A DNA stretch of 64,000 nucleotides from positions 372,001 to 436,000 of the forward strand of contig NZ_FMAJ01000001.1 in assembly GCF_900094625.1 (NCBI RefSeq). The letters run 5' to 3'. This stretch comes from Rhizobium aethiopicum (lineage in GTDB: Bacteria > Pseudomonadota > Alphaproteobacteria > Rhizobiales > Rhizobiaceae). Positions 37,514 through 48,318 of the stretch are shown piece by piece. The translations under genes were made by a program, and so were the position numbers. The notes beneath the pieces are model-generated. The model made no database searches. It worked only from the letters and a program-made list of their open reading frames with translations, and was not told where the DNA came from. Position 1 is the stretch's first letter, and every line of letters starts with the position of its first letter.

Positions 37514-38920
37514 ATGACCGACACGGAAGACCGCATTCGCCGGCGCGATGACGAGGAAGCGGATATCTACGACGAGGACGGCAATGTCCGCGGCGATTTC
37601 CTGGCGCTCGTCGGCGCCGCGATCGCCGATCGCGATACGCTGTTCCTGCGCGGGAATGTCGCCCGCCTGCATGAATCCGAGATAGGCGACCTGCTCGAAT
37701 CGATCCAGCCGGATCAGCGCCTGGCGCTGGTGCGCCTGCTCGGCGAAGACTTCGACATGACGGCGCTGACCGAGGTCGACGAGGCGATCCGCCGCGAGAT
37801 CGTCGATCAGATGCCGAACGAGCAGATTGCGGCCGCCATCGGCGAGCTCGATTCGGACGATGCCGTTTACATTCTCGAAGACCTCGACAAGGAGGACCGG
37901 GAAGAAATCCTCGCCCAGCTGCCGTTTACCGAGCGGGTGCGGCTGCGCCGGGCGCTCGACTATCCCGAAAGCTCGGCCGGACGCCGCATGCAGACCGAGT
38001 TCGTCGCCGTGCCGCCGTTCTGGACTGTGGGACAGACGATCGACTACATGCGCGACGAGGAGGATCTGCCCTATTCCTTCTCGCAGATTTTCGTCATCGA
38101 TCCGACCTTCAAGCTGCTCGGCGCCGTCGATCTCGATCAGATCCTGCGCACCAAGCGGCAGACGAAGATCGAGCAGATCATGCGTGAGACCAATCACCCG
38201 GTTCCCGCCGAGATGGACCAGGAGGAGGCCGCCCAGCTCTTCGAACAATACGACCTTCTTTCGGCTGCCGTCGTCGACGAGAACGGCCGGCTGGTCGGCG
38301 TGCTGACCATCGACGACGTCGTCGACGTCATCCACGAAGAGGCGGACGAGGACATCAAGCGCCTCGGCGGCGTCGGCGACGAAGAGCTGTCCGACAATGT
38401 GATCTCGACGGCGCGCTCACGTTTCCTGTGGCTTTTGATCAATCTCGGCACGGCGATGCTGTCGGCCAGCGTCATCGGCCTGTTCGACGCCTCGATCGAG
38501 AAGATGATCGCGCTTGCGGTGCTGATGCCGATCGTCGCGTCGATGGGCGGCAATGCCGGCACGCAGACGATGACGGTGACGGTGCGCGCGCTCGCCACCC
38601 GCGATCTCGACATCTACAATGCCGGCCGCATCATCCGCAGGGAGGCCGGCGTCGGCATCCTCAACGGCGCCGTCTTCGCCACGATCATGGGCCTTATCGC
38701 CGGCACCTGGTTCCAAGACTATCAGCTCGGCGGTGTGATCGCGGCGGCGATGATCATCAATCTGATGGCGGCCGCGCTTGCCGGCATCCTGCTGCCGCTG
38801 CTGCTCGACAAGATGGGAGCGGACCCGGCGATCGCCTCGTCGGTGTTCGTCACGACGGTAACCGACTGTACCGGCTTCTTCGCCTTTCTCGGCATTGCCA
38901 CGTGGTGGTTCGGCATCTGA
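37514..38920 (+). CDS. mgtE: Magnesium transporter MgtE
   Basis: 468-aa Mg2+ channel/transporter. The N-terminal superhelical domain (residues ~30-140, LLESIQPDQRLALVRLLG) is followed by two CBS domains (~150-270, ending LTIDDVVDVIHEEADEDI) that sense intracellular Mg2+, and by five predicted membrane helices with the conserved MPIVASMGGNAGTQTMTV pore region. The start at 37514 (MTDTEDRIRRRDDEEADIYD) is the best initiator. A TTGACA at 37435-37440 may be the -35 element. No M-box or other Mg riboswitch was seen. Confidence 0.95.
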   Translation: MTDTEDRIRRRDDEEADIYDEDGNVRGDFLALVGAAIADRDTLFLRGNVARLHESEIGDLLESIQPDQRLALVRLLGEDFDMTALTEVDEAIRREIVDQMPNEQIAAAIGELDSDDAVYILEDLDKEDREEILAQLPFTERVRLRRALDYPESSAGRRMQTEFVAVPPFWTVGQTIDYMRDEEDLPYSFSQIFVIDPTFKLLGAVDLDQILRTKRQTKIEQIMRETNHPVPAEMDQEEAAQLFEQYDLLSAAVVDENGRLVGVLTIDDVVDVIHEEADEDIKRLGGVGDEELSDNVISTARSRFLWLLINLGTAMLSASVIGLFDASIEKMIALAVLMPIVASMGGNAGTQTMTVTVRALATRDLDIYNAGRIIRREAGVGILNGAVFATIMGLIAGTWFQDYQLGGVIAAAMIINLMAAALAGILLPLLLDKMGADPAIASSVFVTTVTDCTGFFAFLGIATWWFGI

Positions 38921-38933
38921 CGGATCGTCGAAA

Positions 38934-38955
38934 TTGACTATTACGTAAAAGTCAA
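38934..38955. promoter_or_regulatory. 22-bp palindrome, likely operator of the MerR regulator
   Basis: The sequence TTGACTATTAC followed by its near-complement is palindromic in 10 of 11 pairs and centred on TACGTA. It lies 30 bp upstream of the MerR-family gene. MerR regulators bind such dyads between -35 and -10; autoregulation is likely. Confidence 0.6.
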
Positions 38956-38985
38956 TATTATTGCCGGTTCGACGACGGGGAACAC

Positions 38986-39378
38986 ATGCCGGTGAACAAA
39001 TATTATAGCATAACGGAGCTCACGCGCGAATTCGGTGTATCGACGCGCACGCTCCGCTTCTACGAAGACGAGGGACTGATCCATCCGGAGCGGCGAGGGC
39101 GCACCCGTCTCTTCCGTCCGGCGGACCGACGGCTCATCGGAGAAATCCTGCGCGGACGACGGATCGGCTTCACCATCGCGGAGATCCGCGAGATCATCCA
39201 GGTCTACAAGGAACCGCCAGGCGAGCTCGGCCAGCTGAAGCTGCTGATGAAGCGCGTCGACGAGAAGCGTGAAGACCTTCGCCAGAAGCGCAAGGACATA
39301 GACGACACGCTGACGGAACTCGACAATATCGAAGAGGCCTGCCTCGGCCGCCTCGCCGAAATCGGCGTCACCACCTGA
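38986..39378 (+). CDS. MerR family transcriptional regulator
   Basis: 130 aa. The MerR helix-turn-helix and wing are clear: YYSITELTREFGVSTRTLRF, YEDEGLIHPERRGRTRLF. A dimerisation coiled coil (LMKRVDEKREDLRQKRKDID) follows, and there is no effector domain or metal-binding Cys cluster beyond a single Cys. The sequence resembles LiuR-type regulators of leucine and acyl-CoA degradation, but no such genes adjoin it here. The palindrome just upstream is its probable own operator. Confidence 0.88.
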   Translation: MPVNKYYSITELTREFGVSTRTLRFYEDEGLIHPERRGRTRLFRPADRRLIGEILRGRRIGFTIAEIREIIQVYKEPPGELGQLKLLMKRVDEKREDLRQKRKDIDDTLTELDNIEEACLGRLAEIGVTT

Positions 39379-39405
39379 GACTTGCCGCAGGGCGGTTGCC
39401 GGCCT

Positions 39406-40395
39406 CTATTGTGCCTCAGCGCTGCATTCGCCGGCTATCGTCTGGACCTGCTCATTGTTCTGCGGATCGATTTTCCCTGTCTGCAGCGGTATGAGCAGAG
39501 CCTGGGCCTGCAGTTTGTCGAGCGTGCACTGGCAGAAGCCGCGGCAGAGAGCCTCGCCTTGCTGCTTGACGCAAGCGGCATTGCATTGCCTTAGGTAAGT
39601 TTCGACCGGATCCGGCTGCGACGGCGGGACGACAAGGGAAAATCCGTAAGCGATCGCAATCAGCACCGGCTGGTGAATGAGGTAGAAGGCAAGGCTGTGG
39701 CGGCCGAGCCTCGCCGGCAACCGGGAGCCTGTTCCGATGGCTGCAAGCCGATGCGGGAGCCTGGTTCTGATGGCGATCAAGGCGATGCTCAACCCGACAA
39801 AGAACGGCAATGCCCAGGGAAACAGCGGCACGTAGTCGTTGGAGCGTTGCGGCATTTCGGCGAGGCCGATCCATGCGAGGTATCTGGGATCGAAAACGGA
39901 CGAACGCAGCAGGCCGGGTGTGCCTAAATTATCGAGGATCCAGGCGGCAAGAAGCGCGACCGTGACGAGGAGCGTGAAGGCGAGCGGCAACCTGATGAAA
40001 ACGACGCCGATGAGCGTGAGCACTGCGATACTGTGCAGGATGCCGAAATAAATCCAGGTGTCCGGCATTGCAATGCGGGTGGCGACCGAGATGACCGCGG
40101 CGGCCACGGCAATCATGCCGAACCGCTTCCAGAAGGACGGCCAGCGGATCTCCGGCTTGCTCGAGAGCACCAGGCTGATGCCGACGATGAAGAGAAAGGT
40201 CGTGGCGATCGCCCGAGCATAGATTTTCAGCCAGCCGGTCTCGGCCGTGCCCGGCGCGAGATATCCCATGAATTCCATGTCCCAGGTGAAATGGTAGCTT
40301 GCCATGGCGACCAGCGCGATGCCGCGCGCCGTATCCAATAGACCGATGCGCGGCGGTCTTGCCGCCGCATCTGCCTGCATTGCCGGCATTGTCAT
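39406..40395 (-). CDS. DUF1624-type membrane acyltransferase-like protein with Cys-rich tail
   Basis: 329 aa, about eight to nine membrane helices. The N-terminal RIGLLDTARGIALVAMASYH matches the start of DUF1624/heparan-alpha-glucosaminide acetyltransferase-like proteins (DxxRGxA..MxxxH). After the last helix there is a C-terminal tail of about 60 residues with several Cys (RQCNAACVKQQGEALCRGFC), which is not typical of the family. The ATG overlaps the stop of the DUF599 gene (TGATG). An acyl donor/acceptor cannot be named. Confidence 0.85.
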   Translation of the reverse strand: MTMPAMQADAAARPPRIGLLDTARGIALVAMASYHFTWDMEFMGYLAPGTAETGWLKIYARAIATTFLFIVGISLVLSSKPEIRWPSFWKRFGMIAVAAAVISVATRIAMPDTWIYFGILHSIAVLTLIGVVFIRLPLAFTLLVTVALLAAWILDNLGTPGLLRSSVFDPRYLAWIGLAEMPQRSNDYVPLFPWALPFFVGLSIALIAIRTRLPHRLAAIGTGSRLPARLGRHSLAFYLIHQPVLIAIAYGFSLVVPPSQPDPVETYLRQCNAACVKQQGEALCRGFCQCTLDKLQAQALLIPLQTGKIDPQNNEQVQTIAGECSAEAQ

Positions 40396-41159
40396 CAAAG
40401 TCCCCCGGTCAGATCATTTCCGTCGTTCGACGGATTGTCGCGGCGAAGAGCAGAAAGCTGGAGATTTGATGGCGGGCCGGCATCCATGATCGCCAGCCGC
40501 GCCTGCGAGAAAAACTGCCGCCGTGTCAGCACGAAGATGACGGTCGCCGTCGTCAGCATGAAGACATAAGGGTTGATGAACCAGCCGAGATAGCCGATCG
40601 ACAGGAAGATCGCCCTCAGCCCCTCGTTGAAATTGCTACCGGCGATGACGTTCATGCGGATGACGCGCTCGGCGGCCCGCTCGGCGGCGATGATGTCGCT
40701 CTCGGTGTCGCGCATCATCGGGATGGAGCCGAAAAGGATGGTGCAATAGTTGAACAGCCGATAGGACCAGCCGAACTTGAAGAAGGCATAGCCGAACAGC
40801 GCCGCCAGACCGCCGACCTTGAGCTCGAAGGCGGCATGGCCGCCATGGAAGACGACGGGCAGGTCGGCAAAGACGGCGTCGACCTTTTCCGTCGCGCCGA
40901 GCAGCGCAAAGCAACTGCCGAGCGCAAAGATCGAGGTCGAGGCGAAAAAGGCAGTACCGTTCTGCAGGCCGGACATGATCTGCGTATCGATCATCTTCAG
41001 GTCGCGACGCAGCGAATTGTAAATCCACTCCCGGCGCCGTTCGGTCATCGCATGAGTGAGGCTGGTGCGTCCGAAGAAGGTGCGACCCTTCAGCAGCCAG
41101 GAATAGCCCATCCAGACACAGGCAAAGAAAGCCAGAGCGATGTAATCCGCCGTCGTCAT
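40395..41159 (-). CDS. DUF599 family membrane protein
   Basis: 254-aa inner-membrane protein with about four to five predicted helices, starting MTTADYIALAFFACVWMGYS. The family block RREWIYNSLRRDLKMIDTQI and GTAFFASTSIFALGSCFALL identify DUF599. Function is unknown. GGAGAG lies ~10 nt before the ATG, and it is coupled to the downstream DUF1624-type gene by a one-base overlap. Confidence 0.85.
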   Translation of the reverse strand: MTTADYIALAFFACVWMGYSWLLKGRTFFGRTSLTHAMTERRREWIYNSLRRDLKMIDTQIMSGLQNGTAFFASTSIFALGSCFALLGATEKVDAVFADLPVVFHGGHAAFELKVGGLAALFGYAFFKFGWSYRLFNYCTILFGSIPMMRDTESDIIAAERAAERVIRMNVIAGSNFNEGLRAIFLSIGYLGWFINPYVFMLTTATVIFVLTRRQFFSQARLAIMDAGPPSNLQLSALRRDNPSNDGNDLTGGL

Positions 41160-41426
41160 CAGTGATTCACTCTCCGCATGAATGCGGCCACCTTACATAT
41201 GCGCTGCGATGCTGCAATGACTGGCAAGCCGGGGCGGCCGGATTTGGAGTGCACGGCGTCCGCAGGTCGCGTTCGCGACGATAGAGACTTTGAAAAAGCG
41301 ATTCCGATTTTCAGGCCTATACGCTAGTTTGCGATGTCGCACCGACTCCATGCGATGTCGGTTCGCCGCGCGGCTCGGAACCCGGCAGCGTTTAAGCTTA
41401 AATTCCAGTGTTCAAAAGGCGCATCC

Positions 41427-42827
<1,401 letters not shown>

Positions 42828-42888
42828 GTTTGTGGACTCCTGGTGGTTGCCGCTTGACGCTCGCTGCCAAAAGGATTTCAACGGCAGC

Positions 42889-43326
42889 ATGGCATTGCAT
42901 CTCATCAAGCTCTGTGTGGGCGCCGACTCGATCGACGATTTGCGCGAATGGGTGGCGGAACGGTCGCTCAGCGCCATAGCCGCCGGCCTCGAGCCGCATT
43001 CGGTGCACACGACGCGCATGGTGCCCAAACGCATGGAAGAACTGCTCGACGGCGGCTCGCTCTATTGGGTGATCAAGGGACAGGTGCAGGCGCGCCAGAG
43101 GCTGCTCGACATCGAGACGTTCACGGACGGCGAGGGAATTTCGCGCTGCCGCCTGATGCTCGGTCCCGAGGTCATCGAGACCGCGGTGCAGCCGAAACGA
43201 CCCTTCCAAGGCTGGCGCTACTACGTACAGGACGACGTTCCGCCCGACCTGACAAGCCTCGGTGCCGGCATCGCTGAAATGCCGGCCGACCTCCGCCGCG
43301 AGCTTACCGAACTCGGCCTGCTCTAA
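42889..43326 (+). CDS. DUF1489 family protein
   Basis: 145 aa beginning MALHLIKLCVGADSIDDLRE, the standard N-terminus of DUF1489, with the conserved HTTRMVPKRMEELLDGGSLY and VIKGQVQARQ segments. The family is nearly confined to alphaproteobacteria and has no assigned function. It is 61 nt after sdaA; the ribosome site is weak (AAGGA 14 nt away). Confidence 0.88.
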   Translation: MALHLIKLCVGADSIDDLREWVAERSLSAIAAGLEPHSVHTTRMVPKRMEELLDGGSLYWVIKGQVQARQRLLDIETFTDGEGISRCRLMLGPEVIETAVQPKRPFQGWRYYVQDDVPPDLTSLGAGIAEMPADLRRELTELGLL

Positions 43327-43329
43327 AAC

Positions 43330-43605
43330 TCAGCGCAGGCGCAACTGCACCGGCGCACCGCCGTCCGGCGAGGTCACATGCAGGTGAATGCGGGCCTCCG
43401 GCTGAGAATAGCGCCAGGCGCGGGCGCCATGGCAAAGCAGCAGATTGATGAGATCCCGGGTTTTCGGCGATTTCGCCTTCGGCCGCTGCAGGCCGATCTC
43501 GGCCAGGCGCAACGCCGCCTCGTGCAGAGGATGCAGGGATGAACGCGTCCTGGCCGCAGCGCGGCGCTCTGAAGGCGTTCCCGGAACATTCTCATTAATC
43601 GCCAT
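43330..43605 (-). CDS. Small hypothetical protein
   Basis: 91 aa from MAINENVPGTPSERRAAART, with a GGGGA about 8 nt upstream. Basic, no signal peptide, with LRLAEIGLQRPKAKSPKTRD and a C-terminal IHLHVTSPDGGAPVQLRLR. No domain recognised. It is convergent with DUF1489; the stops are 3 nt apart. Confidence 0.7.
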   Translation of the reverse strand: MAINENVPGTPSERRAAARTRSSLHPLHEAALRLAEIGLQRPKAKSPKTRDLINLLLCHGARAWRYSQPEARIHLHVTSPDGGAPVQLRLR

Positions 43606-43718
43606 TGTTTTCCCCGTAAGCAATACTGATCGAGTTCAAAAATGGTGGCCGGAAACGCAAACACCGATTCCGGCCGGTACCGATGCCGCCGACACCTCTG
43701 TGGGCAGCATCGAATAGC

Positions 43719-45257
43719 TCATTGGGCGGCTGCCCAGCACTTGACGCCGGCCTTCTTCAAGGCCTTGCAGGCGTTGACGGCATCACGCTGATCGTCGAAG
43801 CCGCCGAAACGAGCGCGGTAGACCTGGTCGCCACCGGCGCCATAGGCGACGGCGAAGGGCTTTGCCGAGGCGAGCGCCTTGCCGCCTTTGCTCTTTGCGC
43901 CTTCCAGCAGGTCCATCGCCATCTGCCGGCTCGGCGAAACGCCGACCTGCACGACCCAGCCGGTTGGACCAGCATTGGTCGAAGCGGCATTGGTCGAAGC
44001 GGTCGTGACATGATCGACGCCGGCATCCTCCCGCTCCACCGGCGCTGCGGCCGAAGTCTGCGGCTTGAAGGTCGAGGTCTTGACCTTGGTGGGTGCAGGC
44101 ATCGCCTGCGCCACCAGCGGGTTATCGGATTTCGGTGCGGCGGTCTCTGCATAGGCGACTTCGGTCTCTGCGACCTGATAGCGCGCATCCGGCAGCGGCC
44201 CCTTGTGCGGTAGGCTGAGATCGGCTGCAGCAGCCGAGACCGGCGGCTGCGCCGCCGTGATCGTCTTTGCGAGCTGCTGCGGTGCCTTCTTCGGCAGAAC
44301 GGGGGCAGGCGTTTCGATGATTGCCGGCGCGGGGGCAGGGGCTGCCTGGGCGATCAGCGCCGAGGATCCGCCGCGGCTCGATGCCTTCGGCAGGTAGGTC
44401 GCGATCAGGTTGCGCATCTGGGCGTCGCGGGCAGGCGTCGAGGTGCCGCCCATCACGACGCCGACGATCGACTTGCCGTCCACCTGCACAGAGCTCACCA
44501 GATTGAAGCCGGCTGCGCGGGTATAACCGGTCTTGATGCCGTCGACACCACGCACGGAGCCGACCAGGCGATTGTGACTGCGGATCGTACGGCTGCCGAA
44601 CTTGAAGGCACGGGTGGAGAAATAACCGTAATATTGCGGGAAATGCTGGCGAAGGGCGATGCCGAGGCGGGCCTGGTCGCGCGCCGTTGTCATCTGCGCC
44701 GTGTTCGGCAGGCCGTTGGCGTTGCGATAGGTGGTGCGCGTCATGCCGAGAGCGTGCGCCTTGGCGGTCATCAACTGGGCGAAGCGATCCTCGCTGCCGG
44801 CGAGCAGTTCGCCGAGGGCGGTCGAGGCATCGTTGGCCGACAGGGTGACGAGGCCGAGAATACCTTGTTCGACGGTGATCGTGCCGCCCGCGCGCACGCC
44901 GAGCTTGGTCGGCGCCTGGGCTGCTGCATGAGCGGAGAAGGGGACCGGCGTGTCGAGACGGATGCGACCCTGCTCCAATGCTTCGAAGACCATGTAGAGG
45001 GTCATCATCTTGGTCAGGGAGGCGGGGTATTGCAGCCGATCGGCGTTCTCGCTGTAGAGAACATTGCCGGTTTTGGCGTCGACGACGATGCCGGCATATT
45101 TCGGATTGGCCGCTTTCGCTTCGACACTTGCCGAATCGACCAGGACGATCGTGACAGCCACCGAAAGGATCGCCAACAGCTTTGCCACAAAGCTGCCGGA
45201 CCGGGACGATGATACGGAGGAGACTGACCTTGACACTATTCCACTCTTCGCTTGCAT
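43719..45257 (-). CDS. D-alanyl-D-alanine carboxypeptidase with SPOR domain
   Basis: 512-aa penicillin-binding protein of the DacA/PBP5 type that trims the terminal D-Ala from peptidoglycan stems. A membrane/signal segment (AKLLAILSVAVTIVLVDSAS) is followed by the peptidase S11 domain with Ser80-x-x-Lys83 (SLTKM), SAND and KTGYT. A Pro/Ala-rich linker (~300-430) leads to a C-terminal SPOR domain (GWVQVGVSPS-like, ARFGGFDDQRDAVNACKALK), which binds denuded glycan at division sites. The S11-SPOR pairing is common in alphaproteobacteria. The exact start is uncertain. Confidence 0.93.
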   Translation of the reverse strand: MQAKSGIVSRSVSSVSSSRSGSFVAKLLAILSVAVTIVLVDSASVEAKAANPKYAGIVVDAKTGNVLYSENADRLQYPASLTKMMTLYMVFEALEQGRIRLDTPVPFSAHAAAQAPTKLGVRAGGTITVEQGILGLVTLSANDASTALGELLAGSEDRFAQLMTAKAHALGMTRTTYRNANGLPNTAQMTTARDQARLGIALRQHFPQYYGYFSTRAFKFGSRTIRSHNRLVGSVRGVDGIKTGYTRAAGFNLVSSVQVDGKSIVGVVMGGTSTPARDAQMRNLIATYLPKASSRGGSSALIAQAAPAPAPAIIETPAPVLPKKAPQQLAKTITAAQPPVSAAAADLSLPHKGPLPDARYQVAETEVAYAETAAPKSDNPLVAQAMPAPTKVKTSTFKPQTSAAAPVEREDAGVDHVTTASTNAASTNAGPTGWVVQVGVSPSRQMAMDLLEGAKSKGGKALASAKPFAVAYGAGGDQVYRARFGGFDDQRDAVNACKALKKAGVKCWAAAQ

Positions 45258-45378
45258 TTCAGTTATTCGGCAGGAACCGCGCACACTCCCCGCCGCACAG
45301 TTCGTCTTCTAAAATTACCGGTTGGGCGTTACCAATCCGTTTATGATGAATCGTTTCTTTCACTGTCCAGGGAGCATT

Positions 45379-46125
45379 TCAGGGGCTTGTCGCAGAACGG
45401 TTCATCAGACGCGCCTCCACAAAGGTCCGGATAGCGGCATCAATATGTTCCCAGTCGCCGAGATGGCTGCTGGAGAAGCGATAAAGGACGCTGAGATCCC
45501 TCCCGACCTTGATATCACGCTGGCAATCTCCGCTCGCCGCCTTGTCGGGGGCTGAAGGCAGTAGGCAGCGCACCACGTAGTCCGGTCCGCCTTTGACCGG
45601 CGCGGTCAGCAGCACCTCGTCGCCGTAGCCCGCGTCGGCGCGCAGACGATGCAGCGTCAAACCGTCGTGAAAGGGCTCGGCCGCCCCTTCGAGCAGATGC
45701 GAATAGATCGGCTCCAGACGTCCGGACATGTCGCGCGACATGGTGCTCTGGGCGATCTGCAGGAAGATCAGACCGGCGGATTGGGAGACGTCATCGAATC
45801 GAAGATGGTTTTCCTTGCCGTAGCCCAGCATATCGGGCCAGGTGAGATAGAGGTCGACGCGCTCGGCGGCGCCGTCATGCCTCTGGCTTGGGAAGCGGAT
45901 GGTGTTCTCGGGAAATTTGACCGTATCGCGGCCGATGGTCAGCGTGATCTCGGCCGTGCTGTCGGTATTGCCGGCGAGCGAGATATGCCGGCCGAACCAG
46001 CGCCCGCCGATGCTGATCGCAACAGTCAGCACCGCAAGAACGGCGATGACCGCCATGGTGCGGAGGAGGAAGCCCGTGGAAAGAAGCGGCTGCTCGTCGG
46101 GTGCGCTCTGCGCGGTTCGGCTCAT
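45379..46125 (-). CDS. Membrane-anchored hypothetical protein
   Basis: 248 aa starting MSRTAQSAPDEQPLL, or 13 residues longer from 46164. One transmembrane helix (TMAVIAVLAVLTVAISIGG) near the N-terminus, then a periplasmic domain with LYLTWPDMLGYG and SHLGDWEHIDAAIRTFVEAR. No known family to me. It lies 121 nt downstream on the same strand's order before dacA-type gene transcription begins further on, so may be independent. Confidence 0.75.
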   Translation of the reverse strand: MSRTAQSAPDEQPLLSTGFLLRTMAVIAVLAVLTVAISIGGRWFGRHISLAGNTDSTAEITLTIGRDTVKFPENTIRFPSQRHDGAAERVDLYLTWPDMLGYGKENHLRFDDVSQSAGLIFLQIAQSTMSRDMSGRLEPIYSHLLEGAAEPFHDGLTLHRLRADAGYGDEVLLTAPVKGGPDYVVRCLLPSAPDKAASGDCQRDIKVGRDLSVLYRFSSSHLGDWEHIDAAIRTFVEARLMNRSATSP

Positions 46126-46273
46126 GGCGGGTCTTCGCGTTACGGCCCGCCGCAGGAAAGACATGAGCCGCCGGCGCCAATGATGAATCTCATCGGCATG
46201 ATCCGACTGACAAGGTTAATACTTCACTAAGATTTCAAGGGGGTGGCCGCATCGAAAACGAAATGCTCGTCCC

Positions 46274-46313
46274 AAAAAGAGGCGAGCCGTCCCCGGGACA
46301 GCGGGAACGGCTC
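46274..46313 (-). terminator. Intrinsic terminator after the transglutaminase-like gene
   Basis: GAGCCGTCCCC (46284-46294) pairs with GGGAACGGCTC (46303-46313); on the minus strand CTCTTTTTGGG follows within 5 nt. It lies 73 nt beyond the stop of the transglutaminase-like gene. Confidence 0.7.
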
Positions 46314-46386
46314 TTGGGCACCGGTCGGGGACGGGATGCGGGGACTGACCGGGCCGAAACCTGTGCCGGCTTGGCCGGCGGCTGGC

Positions 46387-46992
46387 TTACTTGACGCTAC
46401 CGACTGCGACGGTGCGGCCGTCCTGAAGCTTCGACCAGCGGGCCGGATCGTTGGCGGACTGGCGCTTCAGATAGGTATATTCGGTGTCCGACCACAGCAG
46501 CACCTTGTTGCGCATGTTGTCGAGAATGAAGTCGCCGTGGTCGGTGCGCACCGTCAGCACGGCATGACCTTCGCCATTCGGCTGCAGCACGACCGTGATC
46601 AGCGTGTCGGATGGCGAGAAGCCGTCCTCGATCAGCATCTTGCGCTTCAGCAGGACGTAGTCCTCGCAGTCGCCGACGCTTGTGGGATAGGCCCAGCGCT
46701 CCTCGACGCCGTAGATCTGTTCATCCGTCTCCGGCTGGATCGAAGAATTGACGGTGTAGTTGACCTTGAGAATTTCCTTCCAGCGATCCTCTGTGAGGAT
46801 GGCCGGCCCGGCATCGCCGCCGGCATAGGTGCATTCCGTTGGATTGACCTTGCAGAACTCATAGTGTCCGATCGGCGGGCTGGCATTGCCTGCCAGTGCC
46901 ATGCTGGCGGGCGTTGCCTGTCCCGAGCCCGCCATGGTCATCGCGATGACACCGGCCAGAAGGCCGCCTTTCAGGATATTCGCAGTCGTCAT
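46387..46992 (-). CDS. Bacterial transglutaminase-like cysteine peptidase (BTLCP)
   Basis: 201 aa with an N-terminal signal (ILKGGLLAGVIAMTMAGSGQA). The predicted catalytic triad is Cys109 in SVGDCEDYVLLK, His143 in GEGHAVLTV and Asp158 in FILDNM, as in the DUF920/LapG-like family. LapG-type enzymes cleave surface adhesins under c-di-GMP control; no LapD or adhesin partner is visible here, so the substrate is open. The gene stands alone with a terminator. Confidence 0.9.
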   Translation of the reverse strand: MTTANILKGGLLAGVIAMTMAGSGQATPASMALAGNASPPIGHYEFCKVNPTECTYAGGDAGPAILTEDRWKEILKVNYTVNSSIQPETDEQIYGVEERWAYPTSVGDCEDYVLLKRKMLIEDGFSPSDTLITVVLQPNGEGHAVLTVRTDHGDFILDNMRNKVLLWSDTEYTYLKRQSANDPARWSKLQDGRTVAVGSVK

Positions 46993-47343
46993 TGCCGTCT
47001 CCCCTAAGTTGAGAGGAGAATGACATGGACGTTTTTATCTCACGCAAAATTACGTAATAGAATTATAGGCTTAGTTGAATCAAATACCGATAAAACTTAG
47101 CTCGAATGCGAATAAAATTTGGCACGTATTTGTGTCGAAATCGATTAAAATTGTAGTTGACGCGACAAGGGTTTCGCCGCTGGAAAGCCTGGGCTGCCGT
47201 CGCGCCGTTAAGGTTTTCATTGAGCCGGATAAATGACGGCGGCGTCGCGGCGGGGCGCGTGCGGTGGCGATGCGGGTGGAATCCGTCGGTGGGAACGGGC
47301 CGAAAGCCGAATATCGGTCGGATTCCAGAGTCCGGCATAAAAA
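46993..47343. other. AT-rich intergenic region without recognised gene
   Basis: 351 bp. The part 47040-47150 is markedly AT-rich for this genome and probably contains the promoter of the transglutaminase-like gene. A long minus-strand open frame across it overlaps the peptidase gene in another frame and looks like chance. Nothing else recognised. Confidence 0.5.
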
Positions 47344-48318
47344 TTATTTTTGAGGAAAATCGCGGAATCGATCGGTGGCTGCGACGATTGCCGCGCTCAT
47401 ATCGGGATTTGCGGTGGAATGGGAAGCGTGCGGAAGGATCAGGAGCTCGCTTTGCGGCCAAGCGCGGGCCAGTTCCCAGGCGGTGACGAGCGGCGCCTCG
47501 ATGTCGAACCGTCCCTGCAACAGGATGCCGGGAATGCCGGCAAGCCGCCCGGCGTTCTTCAAGAGGACGCCGTCCTCCAGCCATGCGCCGTTGACGAAGT
47601 AGTGAGTGATGATGCGGGCACGCGTCAAAACATAGGCTGGATCGGCCCAGCGCCGCGGCAGGCCTTGCGGATCGGCGAGCAGGATCGAGGCTGCCTCCCA
47701 ATCGTGCCAGTCGCGCGCCGCCTTGAGGCGCGTCTCAGCGGCAGGATCGTTGAGCAGACGGTGGTAGGCGCGAGCCATGTCCTCATCCAGCACTCGCATG
47801 GTGGCGGGAACTGCTTGACGAAAACGGTGCCATTCTTCCGGAAAGAGCGGCGCCATACCGCGACACAGCCAATCGATTTCCGATCGCCGCGTGGTGGTGA
47901 CGCCCGATATGACGATGGCGGCGACGCGTTGCGGATGCGTTTCGGCGTAGGCGAGCGCCAGCGTCGAGCCCCAGGAATTGCCGAAAAGCAGCCAGCTGTC
48001 GATGTCGAGAAAAAGCCGCAGCCTTTCAATATCGGCCACAAGATGCCAGGTCGTATTGAGCGAGAGGTCGGTTTCAGGATCGGCGGCACTCGGTAGGCTT
48101 CGGCCGCAATTGCGCTGGTCGAACAGGATGATTCGATAGGCATCCGGATCAAACTGACGGCGGGCGGCGGTCGAACAGCCCGAGCCCGGTCCGCCGTGCA
48201 GGACGAGGGCCGGCCGTCCCATCGGGTTGCCGCAGGCTTCCCAATAGATCAGGTTGCCATCGCCCGTATCGAGCAGGCCGTGATCATAGGGTTCGATTTC
48301 CGGATAGAGCGCTGACAT
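47344..48318 (-). CDS. pip: Proline iminopeptidase
   Basis: 324-aa cytosolic S33 peptidase that removes N-terminal proline. Characteristic features: LVLHGGPGSGCS (39-49) with the oxyanion region, FDQRNCGRS, nucleophile elbow GNSWGS (Ser115), Asp in GRFDIEAP and His in HASHS near the C-terminus. The length and the DQR-GRS motif separate it from general alpha/beta hydrolases. It stands alone. Confidence 0.93.
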   Translation of the reverse strand: MSALYPEIEPYDHGLLDTGDGNLIYWEACGNPMGRPALVLHGGPGSGCSTAARRQFDPDAYRIILFDQRNCGRSLPSAADPETDLSLNTTWHLVADIERLRLFLDIDSWLLFGNSWGSTLALAYAETHPQRVAAIVISGVTTTRRSEIDWLCRGMAPLFPEEWHRFRQAVPATMRVLDEDMARAYHRLLNDPAAETRLKAARDWHDWEAASILLADPQGLPRRWADPAYVLTRARIITHYFVNGAWLEDGVLLKNAGRLAGIPGILLQGRFDIEAPLVTAWELARAWPQSELLILPHASHSTANPDMSAAIVAATDRFRDFPQK

